A stretch of DNA of 6,816 nucleotides, taken from positions 1-6,816 of the forward strand of contig JAJYPA010000455.1 in NCBI GenBank assembly GCA_021795795.1, read 5' to 3'. A model generated the notes under the pieces. It was not told where the DNA came from and did not search any database. It saw only the letters and a program-made list of their open reading frames with translations. How positions within the stretch are numbered: position 1 is the first letter of the stretch; every line of letters begins with the position of its first letter. The position numbers and the translations under genes are program-made. Shown in pieces: positions 6,395-6,816 of the stretch. The DNA is from Pseudomonadota bacterium (GTDB lineage Bacteria > Pseudomonadota > Gammaproteobacteria > Halothiobacillales > Halothiobacillaceae).

Positions 6395-6493
6395 ATTATA
6401 CCTATTGTTCCAAATTGGTGCAGAAACTGCTTCATAAACGTGCAATCATCACATTGATGCGCATATATAGTGAAAATATCAGAGCAAAAAATT

Positions 6494-6517
6494 GGTTCCT
6501 CGACATTTTAAGTGGGT
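6494..6517. repeat. putative terminal inverted repeat of the ISL3 element
   Basis: The sequence starting GGTTCCTCGACATTTTAAGT at 6494 resembles ISL3-family ends, which typically begin GG-pyrimidine-T and run 20-30 bp. It overlaps the transposase stop codon (6508-6510), a compact arrangement compatible with this family. The opposite repeat needed to prove the boundary is outside the window, so the inner limit is approximate. Confidence 0.5.
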
Positions 6518-6816
6518 AGCCTGAGATCTAGCTTACCCAGGATCAGGTAGGCCATGTTGATAAAGTTTTTGTGCCTGCGGTAACTCCGAGCCTTGGCCTT
6601 GGCGGATTGGATGAGGCTGTTGAAGCCTTCCAGGATCCCGTTGGTGATCTGGCTCTCGAACCAGCGGACCACACCGTCCCAGTGATTCATGATGGTGTAG
6701 GCGACCTTGACCATTGGCGGTAATCCGCTGTCCTTGGCGTTTTCCATCCATGCCTTGAGCAGGGTGGCCCCCTGGTGGCGATTCTTGATCGTGAAGATGT
6801 CCTGAAAGGTCAACCG
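6508..6816 (-). CDS. ISL3-family transposase, C-terminal fragment (cut by window edge)
   Basis: About 102 C-terminal residues of a DDE transposase of the IS204/IS1001/IS1096/IS1165 (ISL3) type are visible. The frame is open to the window edge, so the true start lies outside. The segment WFESQITNGILEGFNSLIQ carries the family's conserved NG-x-x-EG-x-N motif, whose glutamate is the last catalytic residue. It is followed by AKAKARSYRRHKNF and a hydrophobic end (INMAYLILGKLDL), also typical. The visible part has no frameshift or early stop, so it may be intact. It lies about 300 bp upstream of the metabolic operon on the same strand, so read-through into the operon is possible. Confidence 0.85.
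   Translation of the reverse strand, partial: RLTFQDIFTIKNRHQGATLLKAWMENAKDSGLPPMVKVAYTIMNHWDGVVRWFESQITNGILEGFNSLIQSAKAKARSYRRHKNFINMAYLILGKLDLRLPT

Larger units (their letters stand above)
6193..6493. other. AT-rich regulatory region upstream of the amidotransferase gene
   Basis: These 301 bp separate the operon from the ISL3 element. I see no gene on either strand with a start signal and recognisable protein. The stretch holds the candidate promoter and two palindromes listed separately, then a predicted leader of about 167 nt. I compared the leader with known riboswitch patterns by eye and saw no match. No regulator gene (such as the glxA regulator of rhizobial clusters) lies in the window. 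Confidence 0.6.
6494..6816 (-). mobile_element. ISL3-family insertion sequence, one end
   Basis: The element begins with a putative terminal inverted repeat at 6494 and extends past the window edge. It contains the 3' end of the transposase gene reading toward its left terminus. The eight bases outside the boundary (6486-6493, AAAAAATT) would be one copy of the 8 bp AT-rich target duplication typical of this family. The other end lies outside, so completeness cannot be judged. Confidence 0.6.

Noticed and set aside
1..6816. CRISPR array, tRNA, rRNA or phage/defence genes
   Set aside because: No regularly spaced repeats, cloverleaf-like sequence or defence-family motifs were seen on either strand.

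Overview
The window looks like a chromosomal accessory region of a proteobacterium, probably beta or gamma. This rests on family resemblance of the proteins, Shine-Dalgarno-led genes and the insertion-sequence types; I cannot name the species. Base composition is mixed: the oxidase gene and the intergenic DNA look AT-rich, while the central synthase gene and the transposase pieces look GC-richer (judged by eye, not computed).

Layout: the left edge (about 1-217, + strand) holds the broken C-terminal part of an IS66-type transposase. A gene-free stretch of about 200 bp follows. Then five genes run on the minus strand, so they are transcribed from right to left: a class II glutamine amidotransferase (5254-6192), a GXGXG beta-helix protein (4562-5266), an FMN/Fe-S glutamate-synthase-type catalytic protein (3156-4577), a type III glutamine synthetase-like ligase (1808-3112), and an FAD-dependent D-amino-acid-oxidase-type enzyme (426-1709). 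Upstream of the first gene lies a 300 bp AT-rich region with a good sigma70-like promoter overlapping a 17 bp palindrome. The right edge (6494-6816, transposase on the minus strand) is the end of an ISL3-family insertion sequence.

How the genes work together: the first three are glutamate synthase split into its domains (amidotransferase, FMN/Fe-S synthase and GXGXG domain as separate proteins), known as MgsABC (N-methylglutamate synthase) or GlxBCD. The adjacent ligase is of the GlnT/GmaS type, which joins glutamate to ammonia or an amine such as methylamine. In methylotrophs using the N-methylglutamate pathway these four are joined by the four-subunit N-methylglutamate dehydrogenase MgdABCD. 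Here no mgd gene is visible; a single-polypeptide FAD oxidoreductase sits in the downstream position. The simplest inference is a module that captures an amine-derived nitrogen group through gamma-glutamylation and moves it to an amino acid that the oxidase then opens. The actual substrate is unknown. The insertion-sequence material on both sides suggests a mobile or rearranged locus.
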